Below are positions 16,934-26,741 of a DNA stretch of 64,000 bases, one piece after another. Origin of the DNA: Methylorubrum sp. B1-46. Its GTDB lineage: Bacteria; Pseudomonadota; Alphaproteobacteria; Rhizobiales; Beijerinckiaceae. The stretch covers positions 3,611,001 through 3,675,000 of the forward strand of contig NZ_CP088247.1 of assembly GCF_021117295.1 (NCBI RefSeq), given 5' to 3'. The notes under the pieces are model-generated. The model ran no database searches and was not told where the DNA came from. It saw only the letters and a program-made list of their open reading frames with translations. The position numbers and the translations under genes were made by a program. How positions within the stretch are numbered: position 1 is the first letter of the stretch; each line of letters begins with the position of its first letter.

Positions 16934-18739
16934 TCAAGCCGCCTCGAACAGCGGCACCTGCCGCATCTCCGGCACCAGCACCAGGCCCTTGTCGGTGATG
17001 CGGATCTGCGGGATCACCGAGAGCGGGATCAGGTTGAAGCCCATATAGGGGATGCTGCAGCCGGCCCGGTCCCAGGCCCGTTTCAGGGCCTTCACCTCCT
17101 CCGCGACCGCGCCGACGCGCTGGTCGGAGAGGAGCCCCGCCACCGGCAGCGGCACCATCGCGACGACCTGCCCCTCCTCGACGACGCAGACCCCGCCCTG
17201 ACCGGCGGCGATGGCGTCGAGCGCCACCCGCATATCGGCCTCGTTCCGTCCGGCGACGATGAGGTTGTGCGAGTCGTGACCGACGCTGCTCGCCACCGCG
17301 CCGCGCTTCAGGCCGAAGGCGGAGAGCAGCCCGTGGGCGATCCCGCCGGAGCGGTTGTGCCGCTCGATCACCGCGACGTGGCAGAGATCGTGCGTGGACA
17401 GCGTCGCCGGCCAGTCGGCGCCGGGGACCAGCGCGACGCGCTCGTGGATCAGCTCGATCCCCGGCAGCGCGGTGCGGATCGCGTTGACCGTGCAGGGCCT
17501 GGCGGGCAGCGGCGGGATCAGTGCGGGCAGGGGATCGGGCAGGCGTACCGTGGCGTAGGCCGGCGCCGGGTAGCGGTAGGGCCGGGCCAGCGCCTCTTCG
17601 AGCCGCGGGGTCGGCTTGCGGTCTTCCACCACGAGTTCGCCGCCGTACCACGTCGCCCGCGGCACGAGATCGTCGTTCAGGAGCACGAGGTCGGCCCGGC
17701 GCCCGCCGCCGATACCGCCGACCTCGCCGTCGAGGCCGTAGCGGGTGGCGCCGTGCAGCGAGCCCATCGCCCAGGCAGCGGGCTTCGGGATGCCGCGGGC
17801 CACCGCCTCGCGCACCACCCAATCGAGGCCGAAGGCGAGAAGGTCGTCGGCGTCGCGGTCGTCGGTGCAGGCGCAGACCCGTTTCCAGGCCGCGCCGTAC
17901 GCGGTCACGGTGCCGATTGCCTTCGGCAGCGAGTGCCACGGCGTCGTCGGCGGTCCGCCGCGCAGAAAGATCCAGAGCCCGGCCTCCAAGAGGTCGTCGG
18001 CGATGTCGGCATCCACGGCCTCGTGGGTGTCGGTGATGCCGCTCGCGGCATACGGCGCCACGAAGTCGCGGCCGTAGATGTGGCCCGAGACCGGGCGTCC
18101 GCGCTCCAGGGCGGCGCGGAGGATGGTGTGCGCCCGCTCGTCGCCGCTCGCCACCGCGACGAAATCCATCTTCTCGCCCAGTCCGATCGCCTCGGGCCAC
18201 GCGTCGAACAGCCCGGCGATCTTCTCCGCCGTCAGGTCGCCGCCCGCGGTCTCGAGGTCCGGCGTGGTGGCGGGCACGGTGCTCGGCACGGTGAGGAAGA
18301 TATTGAGTGGCGCGGCGCGGGCGTCCTCCAACATCCACTCGACGCCGTTCACGTCGAGGACGTTGCCGATCTCGTGGCTGTCGCAGACGATGGTGGTGGT
18401 GCCGTTGACGAGCGCGGCCTCGGCGTAGGCGCAGGCCGTGACCATGCTGCTCTCGATATGCAGGTGCGGATCGACCAGACCCGGCGCGATCAACCCGCCG
18501 CGCGCATCGTAGCGCGGAGCAGCGCCGCGATGCCGACCCGCCGGCTTCACCGCTGCGATGCGCCCGCCCGCGATCCAGATCTCGCGGTCGGGCAGGATGC
18601 GCTCGGAATAGGTCGAGAGCACCCGCGCCCCGGTGATGACCAGATCGGGCTCGGCGCGGGCCGAGGCGACCGCGGCGAGGCGCCGCGTCATCTGCGCCAG
18701 CGGCGCGACGGCGAAGCGGTCGAGGGGTTTGACGGTCAT
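16934..18739 (-). CDS. ade: Adenine deaminase
   Basis: A 601-residue amidohydrolase converting adenine to hypoxanthine and ammonia in purine salvage. ATG 18739 gives the usual family length of about 600; the frame extends upstream to 18793. The metal-binding motif [15 protein letters not shown] has His92 and His94. Further signature segments are [22 protein letters not shown], and [13 protein letters not shown] in the C-terminal adenine deaminase domain. HpnG in this same region is expected to release adenine from adenosylhopane, so this enzyme could recycle it; that connection is my inference. It is last in a long minus-strand run, 88 bp after rlmE. Confidence 0.93.
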   Translation of the reverse strand: MTVKPLDRFAVAPLAQMTRRLAAVASARAEPDLVITGARVLSTYSERILPDREIWIAGGRIAAVKPAGRHRGAAPRYDARGGLIAPGLVDPHLHIESSMVTACAYAEAALVNGTTTIVCDSHEIGNVLDVNGVEWMLEDARAAPLNIFLTVPSTVPATTPDLETAGGDLTAEKIAGLFDAWPEAIGLGEKMDFVAVASGDERAHTILRAALERGRPVSGHIYGRDFVAPYAASGITDTHEAVDADIADDLLEAGLWIFLRGGPPTTPWHSLPKAIGTVTAYGAAWKRVCACTDDRDADDLLAFGLDWVVREAVARGIPKPAAWAMGSLHGATRYGLDGEVGGIGGGRRADLVLLNDDLVPRATWYGGELVVEDRKPTPRLEEALARPYRYPAPAYATVRLPDPLPALIPPLPARPCTVNAIRTALPGIELIHERVALVPGADWPATLSTHDLCHVAVIERHNRSGGIAHGLLSAFGLKRGAVASSVGHDSHNLIVAGRNEADMRVALDAIAAGQGGVCVVEEGQVVAMVPLPVAGLLSDQRVGAVAEEVKALKRAWDRAGCSIPYMGFNLIPLSVIPQIRITDKGLVLVPEMRQVPLFEAA

Positions 18740-18827
18740 CGGAACCTGCACGTCGCGCGTTGGTCGGAAGCGACCCCGCCGGCATCGTGCCACGGAAGCC
18801 GGACCGAGTGCAGCCGCCCTCGACGCG

Positions 18828-19544
18828 TCAGTCCGCGTCGTCCGCCGCAGCGTCGCCGGAGGGCCCCCGGAATCCGGTGGCGAGCACGTAGAGTTCGCTC
18901 GAATCGGCCCGGCTCGCCGCCGGCTTGACGTGGCGCACGGTCGCGAAATCGCGCTTCAGGTCGGCCAGCAGGCTCCCCTCGGTGCCGCCCTGGAACACCT
19001 TGGCCAGGAAGGCGCCGCCCGGCGCCAGGATCTCGGCGGCGAAGGCGGCGGCGGATTCGGCAAGACCGATGGTGCGCAGGTGGTCGGTCTTCTTGTGGCC
19101 GGTGGTGTTGGCGGCCATGTCCGACAGGACGAGGTCGGCCTTGCCTCCCAGCAGCTCGGTCAGGCGCGCGGGGGCGCTGTCGTCGAGGAAGTCGAGGGTG
19201 ATGAAAGTGGCGCCCGCCATCGGCTCGACGTCGAGCAGGTCGATGCCGACGATGCGCCCGCTCTCGCCGACGATCTTCGCCGCCACCTGCGACCAACCGC
19301 CGGGTGCGGCGCCGAGATCGACGATCCGCTGTCCGGGCTTCACGAGCTTGAAGCGCTCGTCGATTTCAATGAGCTTGAACGCCGCGCGGGAACGGTAGCC
19401 CTCGCGCTTGGCGCGGGCGACGTAGGGGTCGTTGAGTTGGCGTTCCAGCCAGCGCTTCTGGGAGAGGGTGCGCCCGCGGCCGGTCTTCACCCGCTGCTTC
19501 AGGTCGCCGCGCAGGCCGCCCGTTCCGCCTCGCCGGTCGGTCAT
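18828..19544 (-). CDS. rlmE: 23S rRNA (uridine-2'-O)-methyltransferase RlmE (FtsJ/RrmJ)
   Basis: A 238-residue SAM-dependent enzyme that methylates U2552 in the A-loop of 23S rRNA late in 50S assembly. The SAM motif is [13 protein letters not shown] (about 75-87). The catalytic K-D-K-E tetrad is visible: Lys57 (AAFKLIEI), Asp142 ([13 protein letters not shown]), Lys182 (FLAKVFQGG) and Glu217 (SSELYVLA). A basic 30-residue N-terminal extension is common in alphaproteobacteria. It follows the ppx/gppA gene by 122 bp on the same strand, an arrangement common in Rhizobiales. Confidence 0.95.
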   Translation of the reverse strand: MTDRRGGTGGLRGDLKQRVKTGRGRTLSQKRWLERQLNDPYVARAKREGYRSRAAFKLIEIDERFKLVKPGQRIVDLGAAPGGWSQVAAKIVGESGRIVGIDLLDVEPMAGATFITLDFLDDSAPARLTELLGGKADLVLSDMAANTTGHKKTDHLRTIGLAESAAAFAAEILAPGGAFLAKVFQGGTEGSLLADLKRDFATVRHVKPAASRADSSELYVLATGFRGPSGDAAADDAD

Positions 19545-19666
19545 GATCTCGATTCCTTCACGGGCCCGTCCCTATCCCGGCCCGCCCGGTCCGTGAAGTG
19601 CGCGAGAGCTTTGATGCCGCCGTATCGTCTTACGCCGAACCGGCGACCACTTCGGCGGCACATGAT

Positions 19667-20794
19667 CTAGCGGTAATGCCCGCGGCGCCAGACGCCGTCC
19701 TCGCGCATCATGTTCATCAGGAGGCCTTCGCGCAGGCCGCGGTCGGCGATGCGCAGGCGGTCCGAGGGGAAGACCCGGCGGATCGCCTCTAGGATGGCGC
19801 AGCCGGCCAGCACGAGATCGGCCCGGTCGCGGCCGATGCAGGGGTTGTCGGCGCGCTGTTCGAGGCGGGTGTCGAGCAGATCCTCGATCGCGTCGCCGAC
19901 CTCGCCGTCGCTCATCCAGAGCCCGTCGACCCGGCGCCGCTCGTAGCGGGCGAGGCGCAGGTGCATGGCGGCGAGGGTGGTGACGGTGCCCGAGGTGCCG
20001 AGTAGGTGGAAATAGGGCGCGGTGGCCGCCGCCGCCGCGCGGATCGCGAAGGGTGAGATCAGGTCGCCGACCTCCTCCACCATGCCCTCGAAGGTGCGGC
20101 GCGTGACCTCGGTGCCGCCGTGGCGCTCGGCCAGCGTCACCACGCCGACGGGCAGGGAATCCCAGGCGCGGATGCGCAAGGTCGGGTCGGTCGAGGGGTT
20201 GGCCGCAGCACCGTCGAGCCACGCGATCTCGGTCGAGCCGCCGCCGATATCGAAGATCACCACCGATTCCGCCCGCGGGTCGGCGAGCGCGGCGCAGCCG
20301 GTCACCGCGAGATAAGCTTCCGTCTGACGGTCCACGATCTCAAGATCGAGCCCGACCTCGGCGCGGACGCGGTCCACGAACTCGGCGCCGTTGACGGCGA
20401 GCCGGCAGGCCTCGGTGGCGATCACCTTGGAGCGGGCCACCGCACGGGACTTCATCTTTCCCCGGCAGATGCGCAGGGCTTCCACCGTGCGCTCGATCGC
20501 CGCCTCGGTGAGGCGGTTCGAGTTGCCGAGGCCCTCGCCGAGGCGGACGATGCGGGAGAAGGCATCGATCACGCGGAAACCGTTGGGGGTCGGCTCGGCG
20601 ATCAACAGGCGGCAATTGTTGGTGCCGAGATCGAGCGCGGCGTAGGCGTCGCGGCGGCCGTGGCGGCTGGTCTCGTAGCGGGACGGGTAGCTCTCGATCG
20701 GGCGTCCGCCCGTGACCGTGCGGGATCCCTCCCGCGATGTCTGCGGGTCGGCGGTGGGGCGGGCCGACACGGCGGCGGCGCTCTCATCCCTCAT
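19667..20794 (-). CDS. Ppx/GppA exopolyphosphatase family phosphatase
   Basis: A 375-residue member of the ASKHA superfamily. The first phosphate loop is ALDLGTNNCRLLI (about 52-64), the second is FDIGGGSTEIAWLDG near 175-189, and the catalytic glutamate region is KVIATEACRLA. Members hydrolyse long-chain polyphosphate or the pppGpp gamma phosphate; the sequence alone does not decide which, although short versions upstream of rlmE in alphaproteobacteria are usually annotated as exopolyphosphatase-like. The first 40 residues are polar and variable. The start is ATG 20794. Confidence 0.9.
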   Translation of the reverse strand: MRDESAAAVSARPTADPQTSREGSRTVTGGRPIESYPSRYETSRHGRRDAYAALDLGTNNCRLLIAEPTPNGFRVIDAFSRIVRLGEGLGNSNRLTEAAIERTVEALRICRGKMKSRAVARSKVIATEACRLAVNGAEFVDRVRAEVGLDLEIVDRQTEAYLAVTGCAALADPRAESVVIFDIGGGSTEIAWLDGAAANPSTDPTLRIRAWDSLPVGVVTLAERHGGTEVTRRTFEGMVEEVGDLISPFAIRAAAAATAPYFHLLGTSGTVTTLAAMHLRLARYERRRVDGLWMSDGEVGDAIEDLLDTRLEQRADNPCIGRDRADLVLAGCAILEAIRRVFPSDRLRIADRGLREGLLMNMMREDGVWRRGHYR

Positions 20795-20941
20795 CGACGC
20801 GACCGAACTTCCTGGCGATGCGGCCCGGCAAGGCGCCGGGCCATCGTGGCACCAAGGCTACAGGCGTTGTTCGGGAACTGCAAAGGCTGGATGGGCGGCC
20901 TCACACGATTTGCCGCATGGATTACCCCGCGTTGAAAGGGA

Positions 20942-22114
20942 TCAGCCCGGCTCCCGCTGCGGCTTGGCTGCCCCGCCAACCGCCTCGCCGACGGCGTAGC
21001 TGCGGCCCTTCCACACCGCCCGCCCGGCGCGGGCCGGGCGCAGCAGCACGTTCCACTGGATCGCCAGCGCCGTGCCCACCGTGAGCGGGTGGAGGAGGAT
21101 CGTCACCGGCGGCTCGGCGACCCGCAGGGTGATCGCCGCACGGGTAGCGAGCGAGACGAGGGCGGCGATGCCCGCGACCGCCGCCGCCGTGCCGGCGCCG
21201 AGCGCCAGGGCGGCAGCAAGGATCAGCCAGGGGAGGATGTGGCCGCCGAACAGCAGAGCCGTCCAGACGGGGAGGGCGGTGGGCGTCGCCATGCCCTCAT
21301 GCGCGTTCTTCGAGAAGCCGGCCCAGGACTGCGCGAAATCGCGGTACATCCGGCAGGCGGCGAGCGCGTGGCCGGCGACGAGATCGGTGCGAAAGCCGCG
21401 CACGCGCAGGAGCCGCGGCAGGCGCACGCCATCGTGCAGCGAGGTGCGGATCGCGCCGTGCCCGCCGGTGGCGGCGTAGGCCTCGCGCGTGATCAGGATC
21501 ATCTGACCGCAGGCGGCGCCGAGCGAGGTCCGGGGCGATGCCCGCATCATGGCGATCGGCAGGTAGCCGATCATCAGGAAGTCGATCATCGGCACGGTGA
21601 GGCGCTCGCCCAGGGTCTCCATCACCTGCCGCGGTACGCCGCTGACGAGATCGGCCCCGCTCTTGCTCGCGTGCGCGGCGAGCGCCGCCGCGCCTTCCGG
21701 CGCCAGGGTCACGTCGGCATCGAGAAACAGCAGGCGCTCGCCCCGCGCCGCCGCGGCGAGGCTGGCGCAGGCGTGGTTCTTGCCGGTCCAGCCCTCGGGC
21801 AGAGCGGGCACCGAGATCAGCCGCAGGCGCGGATCGCTCGCCGCGAGGCGCGCGACGATTCCCGCGGTGTCGTCGGTCGAGTGGTCGTCGCCGACCAGAA
21901 CCTCGACCGGGACACCACGGCTCGCCAGCGCGGCCCGCACCGTGCCCTCGATCACCGCCGCCTCGTTCCGGGCCGGAATCAGGATCGAGACGAGTGCATC
22001 GGTCGGCGTCGGCTCAGGCGTGCGAAGGATCGCGAGGTTGACCGCCGCCAGCACCGCCGGGAGCAGGGCCAGCGCCAGGGCGACGAAGGCGAGGATGAGG
22101 AGCGTCAGCGTCAT
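20942..22114 (-). CDS. Family 2 glycosyltransferase of the carotenoid cluster (CrtQ-like)
   Basis: A 390-residue membrane glycosyltransferase. One N-terminal helix anchors it, a GT-A catalytic domain follows (VSILIPARNEAAVIEG, GDDHSTDDTAGIV, and the DxD motif FLDADV), and three to four helices form the C-terminus. The layout matches CrtQ of the staphyloxanthin pathway and related proteins that glucosylate carotenoid carboxylates. It starts four bases inside the acyltransferase (ATGA overlap), and a CrtN/CrtP-type oxidase lies upstream, so the three genes look like one transcript. Predicted role: transfer of a sugar to a C30 or C40 carotenoid acid at the inner membrane. The exact substrate is unproven. 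Confidence 0.8.
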   Translation of the reverse strand: MTLTLLILAFVALALALLPAVLAAVNLAILRTPEPTPTDALVSILIPARNEAAVIEGTVRAALASRGVPVEVLVGDDHSTDDTAGIVARLAASDPRLRLISVPALPEGWTGKNHACASLAAAARGERLLFLDADVTLAPEGAAALAAHASKSGADLVSGVPRQVMETLGERLTVPMIDFLMIGYLPIAMMRASPRTSLGAACGQMILITREAYAATGGHGAIRTSLHDGVRLPRLLRVRGFRTDLVAGHALAACRMYRDFAQSWAGFSKNAHEGMATPTALPVWTALLFGGHILPWLILAAALALGAGTAAAVAGIAALVSLATRAAITLRVAEPPVTILLHPLTVGTALAIQWNVLLRPARAGRAVWKGRSYAVGEAVGGAAKPQREPG

Positions 22115-22923
22115 CGAGTCCGCGTCTCCGCACGATCGCCGTTCCGGTGTCCCGGCTCGAAGCGGCGGCCGGCCAGCGCGGCCGCGAGCCGCCGCCAGCC
22201 GTCATAAACGCCGCCGACGCCGCGCCGACCTGCCAGCAGCGTCTCGAACCGGGCGGGATCGCGGGTCATCACATCATCCGAGAGCCGGTCGAGGGCCGCC
22301 GTCAACGCCGCTTCCAGCCGGGCGAGGCGCTCCGGGCGGGGCAGGGCCAGCAGTTCGGCGGCGTCAAGAGGAGGGCCGAAGGCGAGGAAGGCCTCCGCGC
22401 CGCGCTCGTCCCAGAAGGCGTATTCCACGGCGAGCGGAAGGAATGTCGCCTCCGGCGCGATCTCGGCAAGCCGGGCGACGCCGGGCTTCAGCCCAAGGGG
22501 GCGCGTGCGCACGTCGGCGAAGCGCCCCTGCGCGGTGATCCAGATCGCACGGTTCGGCTGACCCAGGATCGCACGGGAGGCCGAGAGGAACTGCGCACCG
22601 CCCCGGGCGCTGTCGAGATCGACCGGGAAGGCGCCCATCTTCCGGAAGATGCCGTACTTCTCCAGCATCGCGGCGTCGATCGGCGCGAAGCTCTCGTGCT
22701 CGGGAAACAGGCGGTCGGCGGCGACGATCAGGATCGCCGCGTCCCACCACGCCGGGTGGTTGGCGTAGATCACCAGCGGCCCCGCGCCCGTCACCTTGGC
22801 CGGAACGCCCCAGCGAGCGAGCCGCAGGGCGTTCAGGTGGCGCCGCACGAAGCGGTCGAAATAGGCCGCCATGAACCGCCAGAACCGTGGTGAGCGCTCG
22901 GGCGGCTTGATCGACCGCGGCAT
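22111..22923 (-). CDS. PlsC-type acyltransferase of the carotenoid cluster
   Basis: A 270-residue acyltransferase of the lysophosphatidate acyltransferase superfamily. The catalytic HX4D motif is NHPAWWD (His56, Asp61). Downstream are GAFPVDLDS and a region where the usual FPEG motif reads ITAQGRF. It lies between a desaturase (11-bp gap) and a glycosyltransferase (4-bp overlap), which suggests it adds a fatty acyl group to the carotenoid sugar, the role of CrtO in staphyloxanthin synthesis. A role in phospholipid synthesis is the alternative but fits the context less well. Confidence 0.8.
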   Translation of the reverse strand: MPRSIKPPERSPRFWRFMAAYFDRFVRRHLNALRLARWGVPAKVTGAGPLVIYANHPAWWDAAILIVAADRLFPEHESFAPIDAAMLEKYGIFRKMGAFPVDLDSARGGAQFLSASRAILGQPNRAIWITAQGRFADVRTRPLGLKPGVARLAEIAPEATFLPLAVEYAFWDERGAEAFLAFGPPLDAAELLALPRPERLARLEAALTAALDRLSDDVMTRDPARFETLLAGRRGVGGVYDGWRRLAAALAGRRFEPGHRNGDRAETRTR

Positions 22924-22934
22924 GGCAGGGGCGC

Positions 22935-24473
22935 TCAGGCGCTTTTGCGCAGATCCGGCTCGGCGCGACTGCGAAAATCCTGATCGAGGGCATCGGCGGC
23001 GATCCAGCCGGACATCATCACCATCGGCATGCCGGGTCCCGGATGGGCGGCGCCGCCCGCGAGATAGAGGCCGCGCACTTCCCGCGAGCGGTTGCCGGGC
23101 TTGAACGCCCCCATCATCCGCCCGTGCGAGGCCAGCCCGTAAATCGCGCCGTTCAGAACCTTGTAGCGATCATGGATGTCCTGCGGCGTGAGGTGGCGCT
23201 CGACGACGATGCGCTCCTCGATGTCCGGCATGCCCCCGGTGCGCTTCAGCTTCTCCAGGATCGTCCGGCGATAGGCCGGGAACATCTTCGACCAGTCGTG
23301 GTGCGGGCGCAGATACGGCGTGTGCACGAGGACGTAGAGCGCCTCGCCGCCTTCCGGCGCCACGCTCGGATCGGTGGAGGAGGGGGCGGCGAGGTAGGCG
23401 GTCGGATCGGGGGCCGGCTCGCCCTTGCGGTAGATGAAGTCGAACTCCTCCTCCGGATCGCGGGAGAAGACGAAGTCGTGGTGGGCGAGGTGCTCGTAGC
23501 GCTTGTTGAGGCCGAGATAGAGCACCACGCCGGAGCAGGCCGGCTCGAAGCTCTTCTTCTCGTAGGCCTTGCCGACCTCGCCGCCGACGAGTTCGCGGTA
23601 GGTGCGCACCGAATCCATGTTGGAGATCACCGCGTCGTAGGCGCTGATCCCATCGCGGGTGCGCAGGCCGCGGAGTTGGCCCCCCGCGATATCGAGGCCG
23701 AGCACCTCGTCGGCAGGCTTCATCGTGGCGCCGAGTTCGGTGGCGAGCCGCATCAGCCCCTCGGCCACCGCGCGGGTGCCGCCCATCGGGTACCACACGC
23801 CTTCCGCCGTCTGCATATGGGCGATGGCGCAGAGCACGGCGGGCGCGCCGTAGGGCGAGGAGCCGACATATTGCACGAAGTGATCGAGCATCTGCGCGAG
23901 GCGGGCATCCTTGACCTTGCCGCGGATCGTGCTCGCCACGGTGGCGTGCATGCGTAGGCTGAGCACGTCGCGCAGGGTGCCGGGATTCATGTTGGCGCGG
24001 ATGTCGATCGTATCGAACAGATCCTGCACCGCCTTCCAGAAGAAGAAGCGCTCCGAGACGCCGTGCAGGTGCTCGGAGACGGCGATGAACTTCCTGTAGC
24101 CGTCGCCCACCCCTTGGCCCGGAGCGAACCGGTCCATGGAGGCAGCCATGGCGTCGACATCCTCGATCAGGTCGATGCGGGAATTGTCGTCGAAGAAGCA
24201 GCGCCATTGCGGGTCGAGACGGCGCAGATCCATGTAGTCATGGACGCTCTTGCCGGCCTCGGCGAAGATGCGCTCCAGCACGCGGGGTACGGTGAGGATG
24301 GTCGGCCCCATATCGAAGCGGAAGCCGCCCTCGTGCAGCACCGCGGCCTTGCCGCCCATCCAGTCGTTCTTGTCGTAGACCGTGACGCGATGCCCGCGGG
24401 CCGCCGCCACGCAGGCGGAAGCCAGACCGCCGAGCCCGCTGCCGACGACGGCGACCGAAGAACCCTGGCTCAT
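22935..24473 (-). CDS. Carotenoid desaturase/oxidase (CrtI/CrtN/CrtP family)
   Basis: A 512-residue FAD-dependent oxidoreductase. The N-terminal dinucleotide fold is VAVVGSGLGGLASACVAAAR (about 7-26) followed by YDKNDWMGGKAA, and the C-terminal FAD contact is LAGGAAHPGPGMPMVMMSG. These are hallmarks of bacterial phytoene or diapophytoene desaturases and of the related carotenoid oxidases. It heads a tight three-gene unit with the acyltransferase and glycosyltransferase. A second family member lies at 28142-29734, so one probably desaturates and the other oxidises terminal methyl groups; I cannot say which from sequence alone. Confidence 0.88.
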   Translation of the reverse strand: MSQGSSVAVVGSGLGGLASACVAAARGHRVTVYDKNDWMGGKAAVLHEGGFRFDMGPTILTVPRVLERIFAEAGKSVHDYMDLRRLDPQWRCFFDDNSRIDLIEDVDAMAASMDRFAPGQGVGDGYRKFIAVSEHLHGVSERFFFWKAVQDLFDTIDIRANMNPGTLRDVLSLRMHATVASTIRGKVKDARLAQMLDHFVQYVGSSPYGAPAVLCAIAHMQTAEGVWYPMGGTRAVAEGLMRLATELGATMKPADEVLGLDIAGGQLRGLRTRDGISAYDAVISNMDSVRTYRELVGGEVGKAYEKKSFEPACSGVVLYLGLNKRYEHLAHHDFVFSRDPEEEFDFIYRKGEPAPDPTAYLAAPSSTDPSVAPEGGEALYVLVHTPYLRPHHDWSKMFPAYRRTILEKLKRTGGMPDIEERIVVERHLTPQDIHDRYKVLNGAIYGLASHGRMMGAFKPGNRSREVRGLYLAGGAAHPGPGMPMVMMSGWIAADALDQDFRSRAEPDLRKSA

Positions 24474-24542
24474 TGAAAACGCGTCTCCCGCGATGCCCGA
24501 AGGAAGGTCATCACAGCAAAGCTAGACGTGGATGGGGGCGGG

Positions 24543-25430
24543 TCAACGTGCCACCCGGTCGCGCTCCGGCCATTCGAGGCCGCGGGCTGTGGACAGAGCC
24601 CTCAGGAAGTTGCCGATTTCCCGGCGCCGCTGCCCGGATTCGAGCACATCGGTGCCGACCCCAAGACACCATGCCCGTCGGCGGCGAGCGGGGCCGTCGT
24701 CGTCGGCCAGGTCCGCGACGGCGCTCGAATAGGCCTCGACGGCCGCACGATCCTCGGCGAAGCCGGCGGAGACGACGTCATCGGCGGTCAGCCGCAGCAA
24801 CGCGGCGAGTTCATCGAGATCGGTCTCCGGGTGGTACTGCGTGCCCCAGAACAGGCCTCGGCCGTAACGGATCTCCATCGCCTGCACGTCGAGGACGGCG
24901 TTGGCGGCCAGCACCGTCGCGCCGGGCGGGGGGCCGAGCACGGCATCGAGATGGATCGCGGGCGCGTCCCAGGCGAGGCCGCGGCCGGCAAGCAGGGGGT
25001 GTGCAGCCCCCTCGCCGGACGGCGCGATGCGTCGGGCGAAGCCGTATTCCGGCCCACGCGGATTGACGCCCACATCGCCACCCGCCACCGCCGCGGCGAC
25101 CTGCATGCCCCAGCACGAGCCGAAGACCGACAGGCCGGCCTCCAGCGCCGCGCGCATCAGGTCGAGCTGGCGCCGCACCGCCGGCCCGTCCTCGGCGACC
25201 CGCAGGGTGGAGCCGGTGAGCACCATGCCGTCGAACCCGTCGAGATCGGCCCCGCTTATGCTCTCGGCGTCGGCCGGATTCACCAGCGTACAGGCCGTCT
25301 CCGGCACGAGATCGGCCACCACGGCGGCGAAGGCCTGCGAAGTGGTCTGGCCGACCGCCTCCGCGCGCCTGGCGCGACCGGCGCGGTCGTTGCCGTCGGC
25401 GATCAGCAGGCGCAGCATCGGGTTCGTCAT
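24543..25430 (-). CDS. Class I glutamine amidotransferase-like protein
   Basis: A 295-residue protein with the class I glutamine amidotransferase fold. The nucleophile is Cys106 in GSCWGMQVAAAV and the partner His lies in GTQYHPETDLDE. Stand-alone relatives include GMP synthase-like amidotransferases and gamma-glutamyl peptide hydrolases. The acceptor reaction is unknown, and no synthetase partner is adjacent. It lies 69 bp before the desaturase and 99 bp after the ABC permease on the same strand, so it is inside the carotenoid region, but any role there is not obvious. Confidence 0.82.
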   Translation of the reverse strand: MTNPMLRLLIADGNDRAGRARRAEAVGQTTSQAFAAVVADLVPETACTLVNPADAESISGADLDGFDGMVLTGSTLRVAEDGPAVRRQLDLMRAALEAGLSVFGSCWGMQVAAAVAGGDVGVNPRGPEYGFARRIAPSGEGAAHPLLAGRGLAWDAPAIHLDAVLGPPPGATVLAANAVLDVQAMEIRYGRGLFWGTQYHPETDLDELAALLRLTADDVVSAGFAEDRAAVEAYSSAVADLADDDGPARRRRAWCLGVGTDVLESGQRRREIGNFLRALSTARGLEWPERDRVAR

Positions 25431-25529
25431 GGAAATCGGGCGGTTCCGGCAGCGACAGAACGGGGGCGCTGCCTCTGCCTGATCCGAGCCCTCAGGTCGC
25501 GAGCGCAGGTCGCCGCGGGGCGATCCGCC

Positions 25530-26741
25530 TCAGATGCGCCTGCGCGCCACAACCGTGAGCGCCACCGCCAACCCCGCCATCGCCAACGCCGCCAGCACAC
25601 CCCAGGCCGGCAAGGCGGCGGACGCGCCCTCGCCGAGGGCCGCCTGATAGGCCTCGATCGCCCAGGCGTTGGGGGTGAGCCAGCCGGCCTGCTGCAGCCA
25701 GGGCGGCATGAGGAAGCGAGGCACCATGCTGCCGCCCACCGCCGAGAGCAACAGCACGCCGAAGGTCGCGGCGAGATGCGCCTGCTGGCGGGTCGCCGAG
25801 AGGGCGCAGGCGGCCAGCGCGAGGCCGGCGGCCATGGCGGAGACGAGGATCGAGGTGACGATCCAGCCGAACCAGTGGCCGGAGACATCGACGCCGTGCA
25901 GCAAGGCGGCGGCGGCGAAGATCAGGCCGGCCTGGACCACGCCCTGGCCGAGCAGGAACAGGAATTTGCCCAGCACGATCACCGGCAGGCCGCCGGGGCC
26001 GGCAGCGAGGCGGTCGGCCAGCCCGCCCTCGCGCTCGTCCACCAGGGAGAGCGCGCCCTGCATCGCCGCAAACAGCAGGAACACGGCGGCGATGGCCCCC
26101 GCGTAGTAGCTCACCCGCTCGTTGCCGCGCCCGCTCGCGGTGGTGCGGGTCTCGACGAGACGCGTGAAGGAGAACGGCTCCTTCTTCGCCCGCTGCTCGG
26201 CAAACGCCTCGTCGAGGAAGGCGCGCTCGTCCGGGCCGATCTTGCCGGAGCGCTCCACGTCCGCGACGATGCGCGAGAGCACCACGTCGGGCAGGGCGTC
26301 GTTGAGGGCGCGCTGGAGCTGGCCCAGCGCGATCGGCGTGGCGAGTGCGCGGGACGGGCTCTCGATCAGCAGAACCGGCTGGCTCGCCGCCGCTTTTGCC
26401 TGCTCCGCGCCGACTGGTGCCGCGAGGTCGCCGCGCAGCACCAGGGCCACATCGACCTCGCCGCGGCGCACGGCGCGGAGGGCGCCGGCCTCATCCGCCA
26501 CGTTCAGGCGCTCGATGCGTAAGGAAGGCTCGGCTTCCAGCGCGGCGACGAGGCGCTGCGTGGTAGCGGTGCCCGCGAGGTCGGCGAGCCCGAGATGGAT
26601 GCGGATTCGGTCCCCGATCGCGCCGGAGAAGATCGCCGCGAAGATCGCGAAGATGACGGTCGGCAACACGAAGGCCATGGTCAGCGCCGCGCGGTCGCGC
26701 AGCAGCGAGAGCCACATCACCCGGAAGGCCGCCGCGATCAC
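25530..26741 (-). CDS. ABC-2 type exporter permease
   Basis: A 403-residue inner-membrane protein. GTG 26741 overlaps the ATPase stop (GTGA), so the true start is internal to a longer open frame. The layout is that of YhhJ/DrrB-type ABC-2 permeases: one N-terminal helix (ALTMAFVLPTVIFAIFAAIF), a periplasmic domain of about 170 residues, then five or so helices, ending VALTVVARRRI. It pairs with the ATPase encoded just upstream. Because the two genes follow a carotenoid desaturase and a DUF2141 gene with almost no spacing, the exported compound may be carotenoid-linked. That is inference. Confidence 0.87.
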   Translation of the reverse strand: MIAAAFRVMWLSLLRDRAALTMAFVLPTVIFAIFAAIFSGAIGDRIRIHLGLADLAGTATTQRLVAALEAEPSLRIERLNVADEAGALRAVRRGEVDVALVLRGDLAAPVGAEQAKAAASQPVLLIESPSRALATPIALGQLQRALNDALPDVVLSRIVADVERSGKIGPDERAFLDEAFAEQRAKKEPFSFTRLVETRTTASGRGNERVSYYAGAIAAVFLLFAAMQGALSLVDEREGGLADRLAAGPGGLPVIVLGKFLFLLGQGVVQAGLIFAAAALLHGVDVSGHWFGWIVTSILVSAMAAGLALAACALSATRQQAHLAATFGVLLLSAVGGSMVPRFLMPPWLQQAGWLTPNAWAIEAYQAALGEGASAALPAWGVLAALAMAGLAVALTVVARRRI

